Source: Polycladospora coralii
GTDB lineage: Bacteria > Bacillota > Bacilli > Thermoactinomycetales > Thermoactinomycetaceae
Assembly: GCF_014773435.2 (NCBI RefSeq)
Contig: NZ_JACXAG020000007.1
Coordinates: 1 to 64,000, forward strand
Length of the DNA: 64,000 bases
Direction of reading: 5' to 3'
Positions 1 through 7,925 of this stretch are shown here, in pieces. Below the pieces are notes generated by a model that was given only the letters and a program-made list of their open reading frames with translations, searched no databases and was not told the origin of the DNA. How positions within the stretch are numbered: the stretch's first letter is position 1; every line of letters starts with the position of its first letter. Position numbers and translations under genes: made by a program.

Positions 1-199
1 GTTCATTTTCTTCATTGGTTCGATTGTCCTTTTCTCGAAAGGATCCGCTATTTTGGCTCTGACGAATCCACTTATCCAAAGAAGAGGGGGTTAGTTCATA
101 CTCCTTAATAATATCTTTTCTTGGCTTACCATTTTGATATAGTTGCACCATTTGTTCTTTAAACTCAGCTGTAAAAGTACGTCTTGCCTTTCTGGACAT
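1..199 (-). CDS. IS3-type transposase OrfA, N-terminal part (cut by window edge)
   Basis: This is the N-terminal part of OrfA of an IS3-group insertion sequence, the small helix-turn-helix subunit that is normally joined to the OrfB integrase by programmed frameshifting. The 66 visible residues open with MSRKARRTFTAEFKEQMV and continue through a recognition-helix pattern (KPRKDIIKEYEL, then SSLDKWIRQSQ) typical of these proteins. A GGAG ribosome site lies about nine bases before the ATG. The gene runs off the left edge, so OrfB and the other end of the element are not visible, and whether the copy is intact is unknown. Confidence 0.85.
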   Translation of the reverse strand, partial: MSRKARRTFTAEFKEQMVQLYQNGKPRKDIIKEYELTPSSLDKWIRQSQNSGSFREKDNRTNEENE

Positions 200-253
200 A
201 GCTCATTCTCCTCATTTCACCTGTTGAAACAAGTTTACCTGACCTTATTTTTT

Positions 254-279
254 CTGTCTAACTTACTGTAGCCGATTCA
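254..279 (-). repeat. Probable terminal inverted repeat of the IS3-type element
   Basis: Read on the reverse strand this 26-base segment starts with TGAATC and ends with AAGTTAGACAG. IS3-group ends start with TG and commonly carry an AAGTTAGACA-like inner part at this distance from the tip. It sits about 55 bases upstream of the OrfA start, as expected. The mate and the target duplication lie outside the window, so the exact tip is inferred. Confidence 0.45.
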
Positions 280-389
280 TTAGAACCTCTTTCAAAAGGG
301 GATTAAGCTGTTTTTTATTTTTATCTTTTTGGCACTAAAACCATAAATTAGATAACAAATGAGTCGCGGATGGATTTGATTTTGAATAA

Positions 390-398
390 TGTTATAAT
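390..398 (+). promoter_or_regulatory. Extended -10 promoter for the hydrolase gene
   Basis: TGTTATAAT is a perfect extended -10 element (TG, one base, TATAAT). No good -35 hexamer lies 16-18 bases upstream, which fits promoters that rely on the extended -10. It is about 110 bases before the hydrolase start. Confidence 0.5.
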
Positions 399-431
399 TA
401 TAAAGATTAGATAGTTTTAGAGGTGTTATCT

Positions 432-503
432 ATGATTATTAAGTTTATTTGTGTTGGAATAAAATGCGGAAATTTATTTACATACCAAATTCGGGTGAAA
501 TGA
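432..503 (+). other. Possible 23-codon upstream ORF in the hydrolase leader
   Basis: An ATG with an AGAGGTG-like ribosome site seven bases upstream opens a 23-codon frame (MIIKFICVGIKC...) whose TGA lies eight bases before the hydrolase start, overlapping its ribosome site. It might couple translation of the hydrolase. There is no homology evidence and such short frames often arise by chance. Confidence 0.2.
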
Positions 504-510
504 GGAATGA

Positions 511-1368
511 ATGATGAGTGAAGTGATGCTTAAAATAAATGGAATTGATATTTGTACAGAGAGCTTCGGAGATCAAACTAAACCAGCTATTTTATTAATA
601 AACGGGGCTATGAATTCAATGGTCTATTGGGATGAGGCATTCTGTCAGTTATTAGCTGATACGGGCAGGTATGTTATTCGTTATGACAATCGAGATGTGG
701 GGCGTTCTACAACATATGAGCCTGGTACTTCCAATTACACAGTAGTAGACATGGCCAACGATGCTATTGGAATCCTCGATGCTTACAGTGTGCAACGAGC
801 ACATTTAGTCGGTATGTCATTAGGTGGGATGATTGCCCAAGTCATATCTTATAATCATCCAAATAGGATTCTCAGTATGACACTCATATCATCTAGCCTT
901 TTTGGAGCAGATGAAAATAACCGCGATTTACCCGAAATGGACCCCAGACTCTTGGAGTACCATACTAAAGGAGCTAGCTTAGATTGGTCAAATGAAGATG
1001 CTGTTGTCGATTATTTAGTAGAAGGGGCAAGAATGCTTTGTGGACCAAGTCGTGTATTTGATGAAGAACGTTTTTGCAAACAAGCCACCCAAGATTTTCA
1101 ACGTTCAAATCATATCCAAAGTATGTTTAATCACGCAATGCTTACCGGAAATGACTTTTATGAAAATAAAATGCAAGATATCCAAGTACCCGCATTGGTC
1201 ATTCATGGTACGAAAGATACGATTCTACCGTATGAACATGGGCTAGCATTGGTGAATGAATTGCCAAATTCCACACTATTAGCACTTGAAGGAACTGGTC
1301 ATGAAATTCATTCTGATGATTGGAATACCATCATTCAAGCTATATCACATCATACATCAGCAAGGTAG
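511..1368 (+). CDS. Alpha/beta-fold hydrolase
   Basis: This is a soluble serine hydrolase of the alpha/beta fold. The nucleophile elbow GMSLGG places the catalytic serine at residue 103; the acid is probably Asp236 in HGTKDT and the base His264 in GTGHEIH. The strand-loop NGAMNSM near residues 31-37 should form the oxyanion region. The 285-residue length is complete for the single-domain group that includes esterases of the RdmC (aclacinomycin methylesterase) type, but the substrate cannot be deduced. Two ATG codons are adjacent and the second (514) is better spaced from TGAGGA. The gene stands alone between an IS fragment and non-coding DNA, so context gives no pathway. Confidence 0.85.
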   Translation: MMSEVMLKINGIDICTESFGDQTKPAILLINGAMNSMVYWDEAFCQLLADTGRYVIRYDNRDVGRSTTYEPGTSNYTVVDMANDAIGILDAYSVQRAHLVGMSLGGMIAQVISYNHPNRILSMTLISSSLFGADENNRDLPEMDPRLLEYHTKGASLDWSNEDAVVDYLVEGARMLCGPSRVFDEERFCKQATQDFQRSNHIQSMFNHAMLTGNDFYENKMQDIQVPALVIHGTKDTILPYEHGLALVNELPNSTLLALEGTGHEIHSDDWNTIIQAISHHTSAR

Positions 1369-1747
1369 GTTTAGGTGATTTTCTGAACTCAACCACAGGA
1401 TATTTAAGAAGGGTTATATGTTCGGTTAATTACGATTGTAACCTTTCTTTTAAAGATGAAAAGATTGTCGATTGAAATCCCTTGCGATCCAGTATGGTCA
1501 TGAAAATAGTTACGGTATAAAAAGGAAATCGTGCAGGGGTAGAGATTACATTCTTTCCCCATCAACATATTCAGATCAAGACTTGTTACGCTTATACTTC
1601 TATGCTCGGCATGATTGATCGCGATATCGTAAGTGTTGACTGACCCTCAAACATGTCAATTAACGCCATCTAGGATATTTATTTTGATCATATTGCTCCC
1701 CTATTTTTCAGAATGGACGGTAGCCTCTTGATCTAAGAGGCTAAGAT
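1369..1747. other. Non-coding stretch with a possible gene remnant
   Basis: No complete gene is visible. Short open segments such as one coding PHQHIQIKTCYAYTSMLG (about 1560-1615, plus strand) read like protein but lack a start with a ribosome site and are broken by stops on both sides, so they could be a decayed gene or chance. The hairpin at its right end is listed separately. Confidence 0.3.
1721..1743 (-). terminator. Nine-base-pair hairpin after the TerD-domain gene
   Basis: TAGCCTCTT and AAGAGGCTA form a perfect nine-pair stem with a five-base loop, starting five bases beyond the stop codon of the reverse-strand gene. No run of T follows on either strand, so it may be a weak terminator or an mRNA 3'-end stabiliser. 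Confidence 0.45.
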
Positions 1748-3850
1748 TTAGGTTGTCATTAAGAATTTGGATATAATGGCTTCAATATCGTAAGGTGTAT
1801 AATCTCCATCCAGGGAGAATACAGTATCTGCAATCTGTTCATCTTCTACTAAATTTCCACGAGCTGCTGCATGTAAGCGGAATAGGTCATATAAGGTAGG
1901 TTTGGCCATTGTACTCATTCCTTTTCCGATAGCCACTATCCCCGTTTGGTTCTCTTCAATATTATTATTATAACTGTCGGGATTGAATCTTAATGTTAAA
2001 TCAGTCCAGATCACCTTTCGATCTTGTAAATCTAAAATAACTGGAATACTGATATGTGCATCACCAGTTAGATCAAGCTTATTTTGTATGGTTGATGGTT
2101 CGAAAATTTCCCCAGATTTAGGGTGTTTGCGGATCATCCAACCGGCAAAGCATTCTGGTAACGCATCAAAAGATTGGCTTGTATAAATGTGTAGGGACAT
2201 GACAATATATCTACCACCATAACGCTGGATGGAAGGCATATCTAAGTCAATAAACTCACAAGCACCATTGGGTGCCTCTGTAATATCACCACTGTGATAA
2301 GAACGATAATCATGCGAACGTAAATGAGTATAAGAGATATGTTCCATATAATGCCAATTTGTATCATACATCACAACTGACAAATCCAAGTCAACACGAC
2401 CTGTTGGCATATTATTGACTTCTCCTTCTCGCCACCAAGTGAAGAAACGGATTGTATTACCTTCTGGTATCGAGATTCTACTACCACGTGCAACGGTATG
2501 GACCGATTTATTGGCAGACCGTTGCGAAAATGGGACAGTATAGTCGATTAAATCTTTGGATACATATACTTTTCCAAGTGATGGTAAGGAAGCAAAGCGA
2601 TTGCATAAAGCAGACTCACAAATTTGGACGACAGTAACACATGTCGAAGATGATATAAGCGATAGTCGATGTGGAATCACTTTAATCTTACCGACTATTC
2701 CTTTTGGAAAAAAGGTACGATACTTCGAGGGTTTGTCACGGTGTTTAAAATGAGTACATACTTGTAATAGAAGTGGAGTGGCTACTTGAGTAGCTATCTC
2801 CCGAAACTTTTCTAAAATCATATCATCATCAGGAAAGATACGAAGGATATGATCTAGTCGGCGTGCGAACTCACCAGGTTTTTTGCTGAGAAGTTCTAAT
2901 ATTTTTTCTTTATTTTTAGTTCGTATAGCTAACTCGATCTCACTATTAAATGTAGGGTATGAAGATTGATTTCGAATGATAGAAAATGCTTTGGACGCTT
3001 TGGGGAAGCGTTTTTGATACTCCATAGGATGTAGAATTTCTCCTAGGCGAATCCATTGTTTGCGATATGTAATCATTTCTGCGCTAAGATCCACTTTACA
3101 AATTTCGAGTAATCCCAAAAGTAATCTACGATCAGATCTGCTAAATTTTTTAAACTTTGTATTAGTAGCTAGGCTAATATCTCCATCCGACAACTGGGTG
3201 GCGAATCTCAATATATCAGTAGGTGACTTCACATAGTTCGAAAGAAGTTGGGAACTTGCTTTGCTACTAGTATAAAGGACACCCAAAACAAAACTCATGT
3301 TTTCTCGCATGGGTATATGCTGTGGGAGAAGCATACTACAATCAGGGAAGTGAGTGAGAGCCCAGGCAATATCTGATTGATCTGTCTTAGAAATGGAAGT
3401 GTTAGCACAAATCAAATCTTTGATCATTTGGATAAACTCATCATCTTCTCCACACTCAATCACTGTTAAATTTACTTGGTCAATTAATGGGAGACGTTTC
3501 TCTTTTGGCTTCGTGTCAGGCGGAATTTGAGTTAGGTAGTATTCAATCGCGTTTAGATATAGCTGAGATTCATCTATATGCATCAATTGTTGAGGGAAGT
3601 TGGGGTACATTGGATTATATTCTTTATCAGCACCAACTATATGACGTAAATCAGTAATTAGCTGAGTTTGAAATCGGATAAAATCAGGAATCGATAATCT
3701 GAGTAAACGTTTCATTAGAGAAATTGAAACGGTATAACCCAGAGATTCAATATTCTTCATCATTGTTGCTACATAAGGTATTGGTAGGGAATCGTTACCT
3801 AATGCTACGATCACTTTATTTTTTCGTCTAAGATATATTGTATTTTTCAA
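1748..3850 (-). CDS. TerD-domain protein of the MXAN_6230/SCO0854 type
   Basis: This 700-residue cytosolic protein has no signal peptide or membrane segment. Residues about 485-575 look like a TerD (tellurite/stress) domain: DLDLSVVMYD, then HSGDIT near 520, then FIDLDMPSI and a YIVMSLHIYTSQSF strand. TerD domains usually bind calcium through such acidic loops. The long N-terminal region is mostly helical. The arrangement matches what I recall of the MXAN_6230/SCO0854 family, but the N-terminal RING-type cysteine cluster of that family is not present here. The start is TTG with AGGTG ten bases upstream; no better start exists. Function is unknown; a role in a stress-sensing complex is inference from the domain alone. 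An ankyrin-repeat gene lies upstream on the same strand. Confidence 0.65.
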   Translation of the reverse strand: MKNTIYLRRKNKVIVALGNDSLPIPYVATMMKNIESLGYTVSISLMKRLLRLSIPDFIRFQTQLITDLRHIVGADKEYNPMYPNFPQQLMHIDESQLYLNAIEYYLTQIPPDTKPKEKRLPLIDQVNLTVIECGEDDEFIQMIKDLICANTSISKTDQSDIAWALTHFPDCSMLLPQHIPMRENMSFVLGVLYTSSKASSQLLSNYVKSPTDILRFATQLSDGDISLATNTKFKKFSRSDRRLLLGLLEICKVDLSAEMITYRKQWIRLGEILHPMEYQKRFPKASKAFSIIRNQSSYPTFNSEIELAIRTKNKEKILELLSKKPGEFARRLDHILRIFPDDDMILEKFREIATQVATPLLLQVCTHFKHRDKPSKYRTFFPKGIVGKIKVIPHRLSLISSSTCVTVVQICESALCNRFASLPSLGKVYVSKDLIDYTVPFSQRSANKSVHTVARGSRISIPEGNTIRFFTWWREGEVNNMPTGRVDLDLSVVMYDTNWHYMEHISYTHLRSHDYRSYHSGDITEAPNGACEFIDLDMPSIQRYGGRYIVMSLHIYTSQSFDALPECFAGWMIRKHPKSGEIFEPSTIQNKLDLTGDAHISIPVILDLQDRKVIWTDLTLRFNPDSYNNNIEENQTGIVAIGKGMSTMAKPTLYDLFRLHAAARGNLVEDEQIADTVFSLDGDYTPYDIEAIISKFLMTT

Positions 3851-3881
3851 GTTGATGCAACACCTACTTCATATAAAATAA

Positions 3882-3945
3882 AATCAGGAGATTGATACCC
3901 CTATACCCAAATGTAATATGAAGGAAGGTGTATCATAGCCTGATT
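3882..3945. repeat. Two-part inverted repeat upstream of the TerD-domain gene
   Basis: AATCAGG (3882) pairs with CCTGATT (3939), and inside it TGATAC (3893) pairs with GTATCA (3930), leaving a 31-base centre. The element lies 30-95 bases upstream of the TerD-domain start, so it may be an operator or a leader hairpin. Confidence 0.4.
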
Positions 3946-4031
3946 AAAGATCATTATAAGTTAGATTCTGTTAAATGTAAAGAGTTTAATGATTTATAAT
4001 AAAGATTCATATGTTTATTAATACGTATATC

Positions 4032-4064
4032 CCACCAGCCCCCGATGTTTTTCAGAACTGGTGG
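4032..4064 (-). terminator. Hairpin downstream of the ankyrin gene
   Basis: CCACCAG and CTGGTGG form a seven-pair stem with a 19-base loop just after the stop codon of the ankyrin-repeat gene. It lacks a clear T run, so termination is uncertain. Confidence 0.35.
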
Positions 4065-4076
4065 TTGGGAAAGGGA

Positions 4077-4559
4077 TTACTGTCTATATTGTAAAAGATT
4101 GATGATATCTTGATTTTCTCTTTGTTGAGCGAGTGAATATGCTGTTTCGCCGTCCGTTGTAGTCAGCGTAGGATCCGCACCGCCTTCAAGTAAGACCTCG
4201 ACCATCTTTGTATCGTTTAGATCTGTTGCTATCCAGAGTGGGGTTTTACCCTCTTGTGTATATTGATTAGCATTGGCTCCACCACTGAGAATTATTTTTG
4301 CTTTCTCTGTATCTTGGAGTAAGATGGCGATCAAGAGTGCCGTTTTTCCGCTTTGCTCACATATGGACGGGGTGGCCCCACCTTTCAATAATGTTTCGAT
4401 GACAGCGGGAGGGTTAAAGCGGACTGCATGGGTTAAAGCTGTATAACCTTGTGGTGTAAAAATGTTAGGGTTCCCCCCCTCCCATAAGATTTTTTTTATA
4501 TCCTCGATGCGGTTTTGTCTGATGGCTTCCAGTAGAGACTCTGCATAATGGTTTATCAA
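4077..4559 (-). CDS. Ankyrin-repeat protein
   Basis: The protein is made almost wholly of ankyrin repeats, about four and a half units: GYTALTHAVRFNPPAVIETLLKGG, then GKTALLIAILLQDTEKAK, then GKTPLWIATDL and GETAYSLAQQ. Such short bacterial proteins act as protein-binding scaffolds; the partner is unknown. It has no signal peptide. The open frame extends to an ATG at 4577, but that ATG has no ribosome site, whereas the TTG at 4559 is preceded by AGGGG at seven bases, so I chose the TTG (160 residues). The neighbouring TerD-domain gene on the same strand could be functionally linked, but the 226-base gap argues against a tight operon. Confidence 0.8.
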   Translation of the reverse strand: MINHYAESLLEAIRQNRIEDIKKILWEGGNPNIFTPQGYTALTHAVRFNPPAVIETLLKGGATPSICEQSGKTALLIAILLQDTEKAKIILSGGANANQYTQEGKTPLWIATDLNDTKMVEVLLEGGADPTLTTTDGETAYSLAQQRENQDIINLLQYRQ

Positions 4560-4677
4560 TGTTTGTCCCCTTCCCATTCCATTACTTTAGTTTTGCTTTA
4601 TACTACGTCATTACATGGAAAGGGGAGCGGTATTATTGTAAGTTGGAGATATTTGTGTATATGCGGAAGCAACTCGG

Positions 4678-5478
4678 TCATTTATGCGTTAGAAGCCCGA
4701 GGAGATCGCTATAGATGTTACGATTGCAGGCAACTACGCTTGTAGGTGTTTGTAATGAAAGTGCATTTGCGTTAAAATCAGAGACGATTCCGCCAGCTTC
4801 TTCCACTAAGATACGACCGGCTGCGTGGTCCCATGGGAATGTACTAAATGTGAGATAAGCATCTAGCTTTCCCACCGCACACTTGGCTAATGTGAGCGCG
4901 GTTGCACCATAAATACGAATGCCGCGTACTTGCTCAGTTAAGTGCATGATTTTTTCCATATTGGTTTGTCGTTCTTCTTCTGGCATGTGAAGGTCGAGTG
5001 CAATCATGGCATCTGTTAACCGTTTCTGCTCTGAAAGTGGGGGAACAGGCTCATGATTAATAAAAAGCCCTTTATCACGGAAGGCGTGATACATTTTTCC
5101 TGACATCACATCATACACATAGCCAAATACCCCGATCTGCTTATGATACAGAGCGACAGAAATGACAAAGTCTTCTTGAAATGAAACAAAGTTAGAGGTG
5201 CCGTCAATGGGATCGATTAACCAAACCCATCCATCAAGGCTTTGTGGAGGATGACTCATCCCTTCCTCTCCGATAATTTGGTGATCTGGATAGTGGGATT
5301 TGATTTTTTCTACAAAAAATTGCTCGATTGTACGATCCATCTCAGTAACTAAATCATGCTCATCTGTTTTGGTTTCAAAGTGCATGGTTTTATGACGGAG
5401 AAAGTGGCGAACTTTTTGACCTGCTTCTATCACCCATTCATGGGTGTGTTCATAAATGAGAAAAGCTTGATTTTTCAT
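4678..5478 (-). CDS. Inositol monophosphatase family protein
   Basis: This is a magnesium-dependent sugar-phosphate or inositol-phosphate phosphatase of the SuhB/IMPase family, acting in the cytosol. All metal-binding signatures are present: GEEG at residues 70-73, DPIDGTSNF at 89-97 and WDHAAG at 216-221. The 266-residue length is normal. In Bacillales the exact substrate of such proteins (YktC-like) is uncertain; inositol-1-phosphate, other sugar phosphates or nucleotide derivatives are all possible. The ATG follows GGAGACGTTCAC, a well-spaced ribosome site. It is transcribed divergently from the lipoprotein gene beside it. Confidence 0.9.
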   Translation of the reverse strand: MKNQAFLIYEHTHEWVIEAGQKVRHFLRHKTMHFETKTDEHDLVTEMDRTIEQFFVEKIKSHYPDHQIIGEEGMSHPPQSLDGWVWLIDPIDGTSNFVSFQEDFVISVALYHKQIGVFGYVYDVMSGKMYHAFRDKGLFINHEPVPPLSEQKRLTDAMIALDLHMPEEERQTNMEKIMHLTEQVRGIRIYGATALTLAKCAVGKLDAYLTFSTFPWDHAAGRILVEEAGGIVSDFNANALSLQTPTSVVACNRNIYSDLLGLLTHK

Positions 5479-5504
5479 GTGAACGTCTCCTTGTTTTTAC
5501 TGCT

Positions 5505-5513
5505 ATTTTAGCA
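5505..5513 (-). promoter_or_regulatory. Possible extended -10 for the phosphatase gene
   Basis: On the reverse strand TGCTAAAAT matches an extended -10 (TG, one base, TAAAAT) about 27 bases before the start codon. No convincing -35 is visible. Confidence 0.35.
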
Positions 5514-5569
5514 CATCGTTTGCAAGGCAATATACACGACACAAAAATGGGAAAGGATGGTTTAGGAAG

Positions 5570-6247
5570 TTGAAAAGTATATGTTTATATTTAGGGACGC
5601 TCTTGTTGGTCATGACGGGATGTGATCCCAATGCTGCCCATCAGGCTTATCAAAATCCTGTGACAAAACAACAACAACCCCAAGTGGTGAAAAAGAAAGT
5701 GGAAGAGAAAGTGATAAAACCGGAATGGAAAGCGGTTAAAATACCGTCAGCGTTAGAAGGTCTTACGCTAAGTGATGCTGGTAAGTTTGCAGGTGAGAAA
5801 TATGAGCTGGATCAGGTGAAAATGGAATTAGATCAATTTCCTACAGGATTAACGGAGCGAGCGTATTATGAACGTCTCCTTGCGTTATTAGCAGAAGATT
5901 ATCGTGAGTATATCTACTACTTCGAAAACTTTGATGAGAAAATGAAGCAAACGATATTAAAAAACGAGAACAAGGAACAAGTAGATGAAATAGAAGATCA
6001 ACTTCAGAAGGAATTAGATAAAATGGATGATGATATGATTCGGTTAGCGGATCGTGAAGATGACCGTTTGCAAAAAGCTGTAGATCGCTTAGATGATCGT
6101 CTAGATTTACCATCTATAAGCGGATGGGTGGATGAGCGTGAAGCGCTACTTATGAAATACAGTAACCAGAAAGAGCTTTTCTATGCAGAGCACCTCAATG
6201 CGTTAGAGCAAAAGTTAGAAGATGAAAATGAGCACTCTCAAAAGTGA
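5570..6247 (+). CDS. Lipoprotein of unknown function, helical and highly charged
   Basis: The N-terminus is a lipoprotein signal peptide: KS, a hydrophobic core ICLYLGTLLLVM, then TGC, which places the lipid-modified cysteine at residue 18. A Gln/Pro/Lys-rich linker follows to about residue 55. From about residue 85 to the end the protein is rich in Glu, Asp, Lys and Leu in a heptad-like pattern, so it is probably a coiled coil on the outer face of the membrane. I do not recognise the family; it is of similar size to YkyA-type cell-wall lipoproteins but shares no clear motif with them. The start is TTG with AGGAAG directly before it, a poor spacing, and no in-frame ATG precedes the signal peptide. 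The stop codon lies inside the terminator hairpin shared with the convergent gene. Confidence 0.7.
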   Translation: MKSICLYLGTLLLVMTGCDPNAAHQAYQNPVTKQQQPQVVKKKVEEKVIKPEWKAVKIPSALEGLTLSDAGKFAGEKYELDQVKMELDQFPTGLTERAYYERLLALLAEDYREYIYYFENFDEKMKQTILKNENKEQVDEIEDQLQKELDKMDDDMIRLADREDDRLQKAVDRLDDRLDLPSISGWVDEREALLMKYSNQKELFYAEHLNALEQKLEDENEHSQK

Positions 6248-6263
6248 AGAGAGCGCTCATTTT
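6225..6263. terminator. Bidirectional terminator between convergent genes
   Basis: AAAATGAGC-A-CTCTC pairs with GAGAG-C-GCTCATTTT around a nine-base loop. T runs follow the stem on both strands, so it can end transcription from both sides. The lipoprotein stop codon is in the loop. Confidence 0.8.
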
Positions 6264-6264
6264 A

Positions 6265-7551
6265 TCACTGATTTAATTCCCGAGCCACAGCAGCTTCAGC
6301 TTCTTCTTTTCCTTTGTCTAAATTAACGAAGAATAGCATGATAATGCCTACGATAAAGAAAAAGGCTACTGAAGCAATACCAGTCCGATTTGAACCTGTT
6401 AGTTGCCCAATAATGGCAACGGCAGCCGGTCCGAATATGGCCGCAAACTTTCCAGATAAACCATAAAAACCAAAAAACTCTGCATTACGATGAGCGGGTA
6501 CGATACGCGTAAATATAGAACGAGCAAGTGCCTGGCTCCCGCCTTGTACGGTACCGACAAGCGTGGCTAAAATATAGAAGTCTAACGCGTTTTCCATACG
6601 GTAACCGAGAATCGTAATAAACAAATAGACGCACAACGTAATCACGAGGGTTAGCTTGGACCCGAACTTACTCGCTATTTTTCCAAAAAAGAGGGTACAG
6701 GGAAAACCGACAAACTGCGTGATCAGAAGCGCAGTGATTAAATCTTGTTGCCCAATTCCAATTTCGGCCCCGAAGATAACTGACATCTTTACAATTGTAT
6801 TAATCCCATCACTGAAAAACCAGAAAGCAATCAGAAACTTTAGTAGCTCTGGATACTGTTTGATCGCTCTGATCGTTTGCCATACACTACGGAAACCACT
6901 TAATGCGGTTGCCATAGGCGGTTGCTTTACTCCTTGGATGATTTTTTTTTCGTGTACATTACGAAAGATCGGGATTGAAAAAAGTAACCACCATATACCG
7001 GTAGCAAAAAAGGAAATTTGGGTTGCTGACAGCGAACTGATTCCCACTTTATCGTGAAAGGTGATCAGGGCTAGACTAAGGGCTAGAATACTGCCTCCAC
7101 CAACATATCCATAAGAAAAACCTTTAGCTGAAACCATATCGCGATCTTTCTCAGGTGCGACATCACTTAAAAAGGCATCGTAAAAAACGTTTGCACCAGA
7201 GAAACCAAGTGTTCCCACGATCAGTAGCAGGGATGCCCAAAGCCAATCTCCTTCTCCGATGGTAAACATGAGTGTCGTTGCCAAGACACCCATGATGACA
7301 AAAAAACGTAGGAATTTCTTTTTAGAGTTCGAAGCATCTGCAATGGCGCCTAATAAAGGAGATAGGATGACTACTAAAATAAGAGAAATGGATTGCGTGT
7401 AACCCCAGTAAGCAGTAGCTGTTGCGGGTGCAAGCGTATTAGCAGCTACTTTGGAATAAAAGATTGGCATGACCGCAGCGATGATAATCGTTGCAAAGGC
7501 TGAATTAGCCCAGTCATACATAGCCCAACTACGAACTGCCTTTTTATCCAT
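6265..7551 (-). CDS. MFS transporter, UMF1/Atg22-like family
   Basis: This is a polytopic membrane transporter of about 12 helices from the UMF1 branch of the major facilitator superfamily, related to yeast Atg22 amino-acid exporters. The signature start RSWAMYDWANSAFAT and the following loop PLLGAIADASNSKKK after helix 2 are typical, as is the YGYVGGG segment near the middle of the first half. The substrate is unknown; export of amino acids or small metabolites is suggested by the family. The frame opens further upstream at 7638, but the ATG at 7551 has GGGGGAA at about seven bases and gives the usual N-terminus MDKKAVRSWAMYDWA, so 428 residues is the likely product. Confidence 0.88.
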   Translation of the reverse strand: MDKKAVRSWAMYDWANSAFATIIIAAVMPIFYSKVAANTLAPATATAYWGYTQSISLILVVILSPLLGAIADASNSKKKFLRFFVIMGVLATTLMFTIGEGDWLWASLLLIVGTLGFSGANVFYDAFLSDVAPEKDRDMVSAKGFSYGYVGGGSILALSLALITFHDKVGISSLSATQISFFATGIWWLLFSIPIFRNVHEKKIIQGVKQPPMATALSGFRSVWQTIRAIKQYPELLKFLIAFWFFSDGINTIVKMSVIFGAEIGIGQQDLITALLITQFVGFPCTLFFGKIASKFGSKLTLVITLCVYLFITILGYRMENALDFYILATLVGTVQGGSQALARSIFTRIVPAHRNAEFFGFYGLSGKFAAIFGPAAVAIIGQLTGSNRTGIASVAFFFIVGIIMLFFVNLDKGKEEAEAAVARELNQ

Positions 7552-7925
7552 ACACATTCCCCCAAAAAATATTTGAAATGATGAACTGATTATTGCAAAA
7601 AATAAATACCTTTTAAGGTTAGCATAGCATGAAATCAAGCAAATCGTATACAGCTAAGATCTACACGGGAAATAAAGAGCGTGATAAAATAAATAACGGT
7701 AGCAACCTACCTATGGTGCTAGTTGATTCCGATAAGAAAAAAGCGAAATGAACACCAAATAGCGTAGCCAAAACCGGAAGGAAGAAGCGCGCCATCTGCT
7801 TGGCCGGAAGGTTTTGGTATGTATGGAAAACGAAATCACACATCCCGGCGATACCACTACGCAGGTCAAACTGCTTTATTTTGTTAAAATAGAAGATGTC
7901 ATGGATGAAATAAGGGAGCTTTTAG
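7552..7925. other. Intergenic region with inverted and direct repeats
   Basis: No supported gene lies here. CCAAAACC at 7768 and GGTTTTGG at 7810 are perfect inverted copies, and CCGGAAGG occurs at 7774 and again at 7804, giving a stem with repeats in the loop. A plus-strand open frame from about 7823 (MENEITHPGDTTT...) runs into the next gene in another frame and is not counted as a gene. Confidence 0.4.

Noticed and set aside
7661-7843. 60-codon hydrophobic frame on the reverse strand
   Set aside because: No ribosome site at a usable distance and no family resemblance; it overlaps the repeat region.
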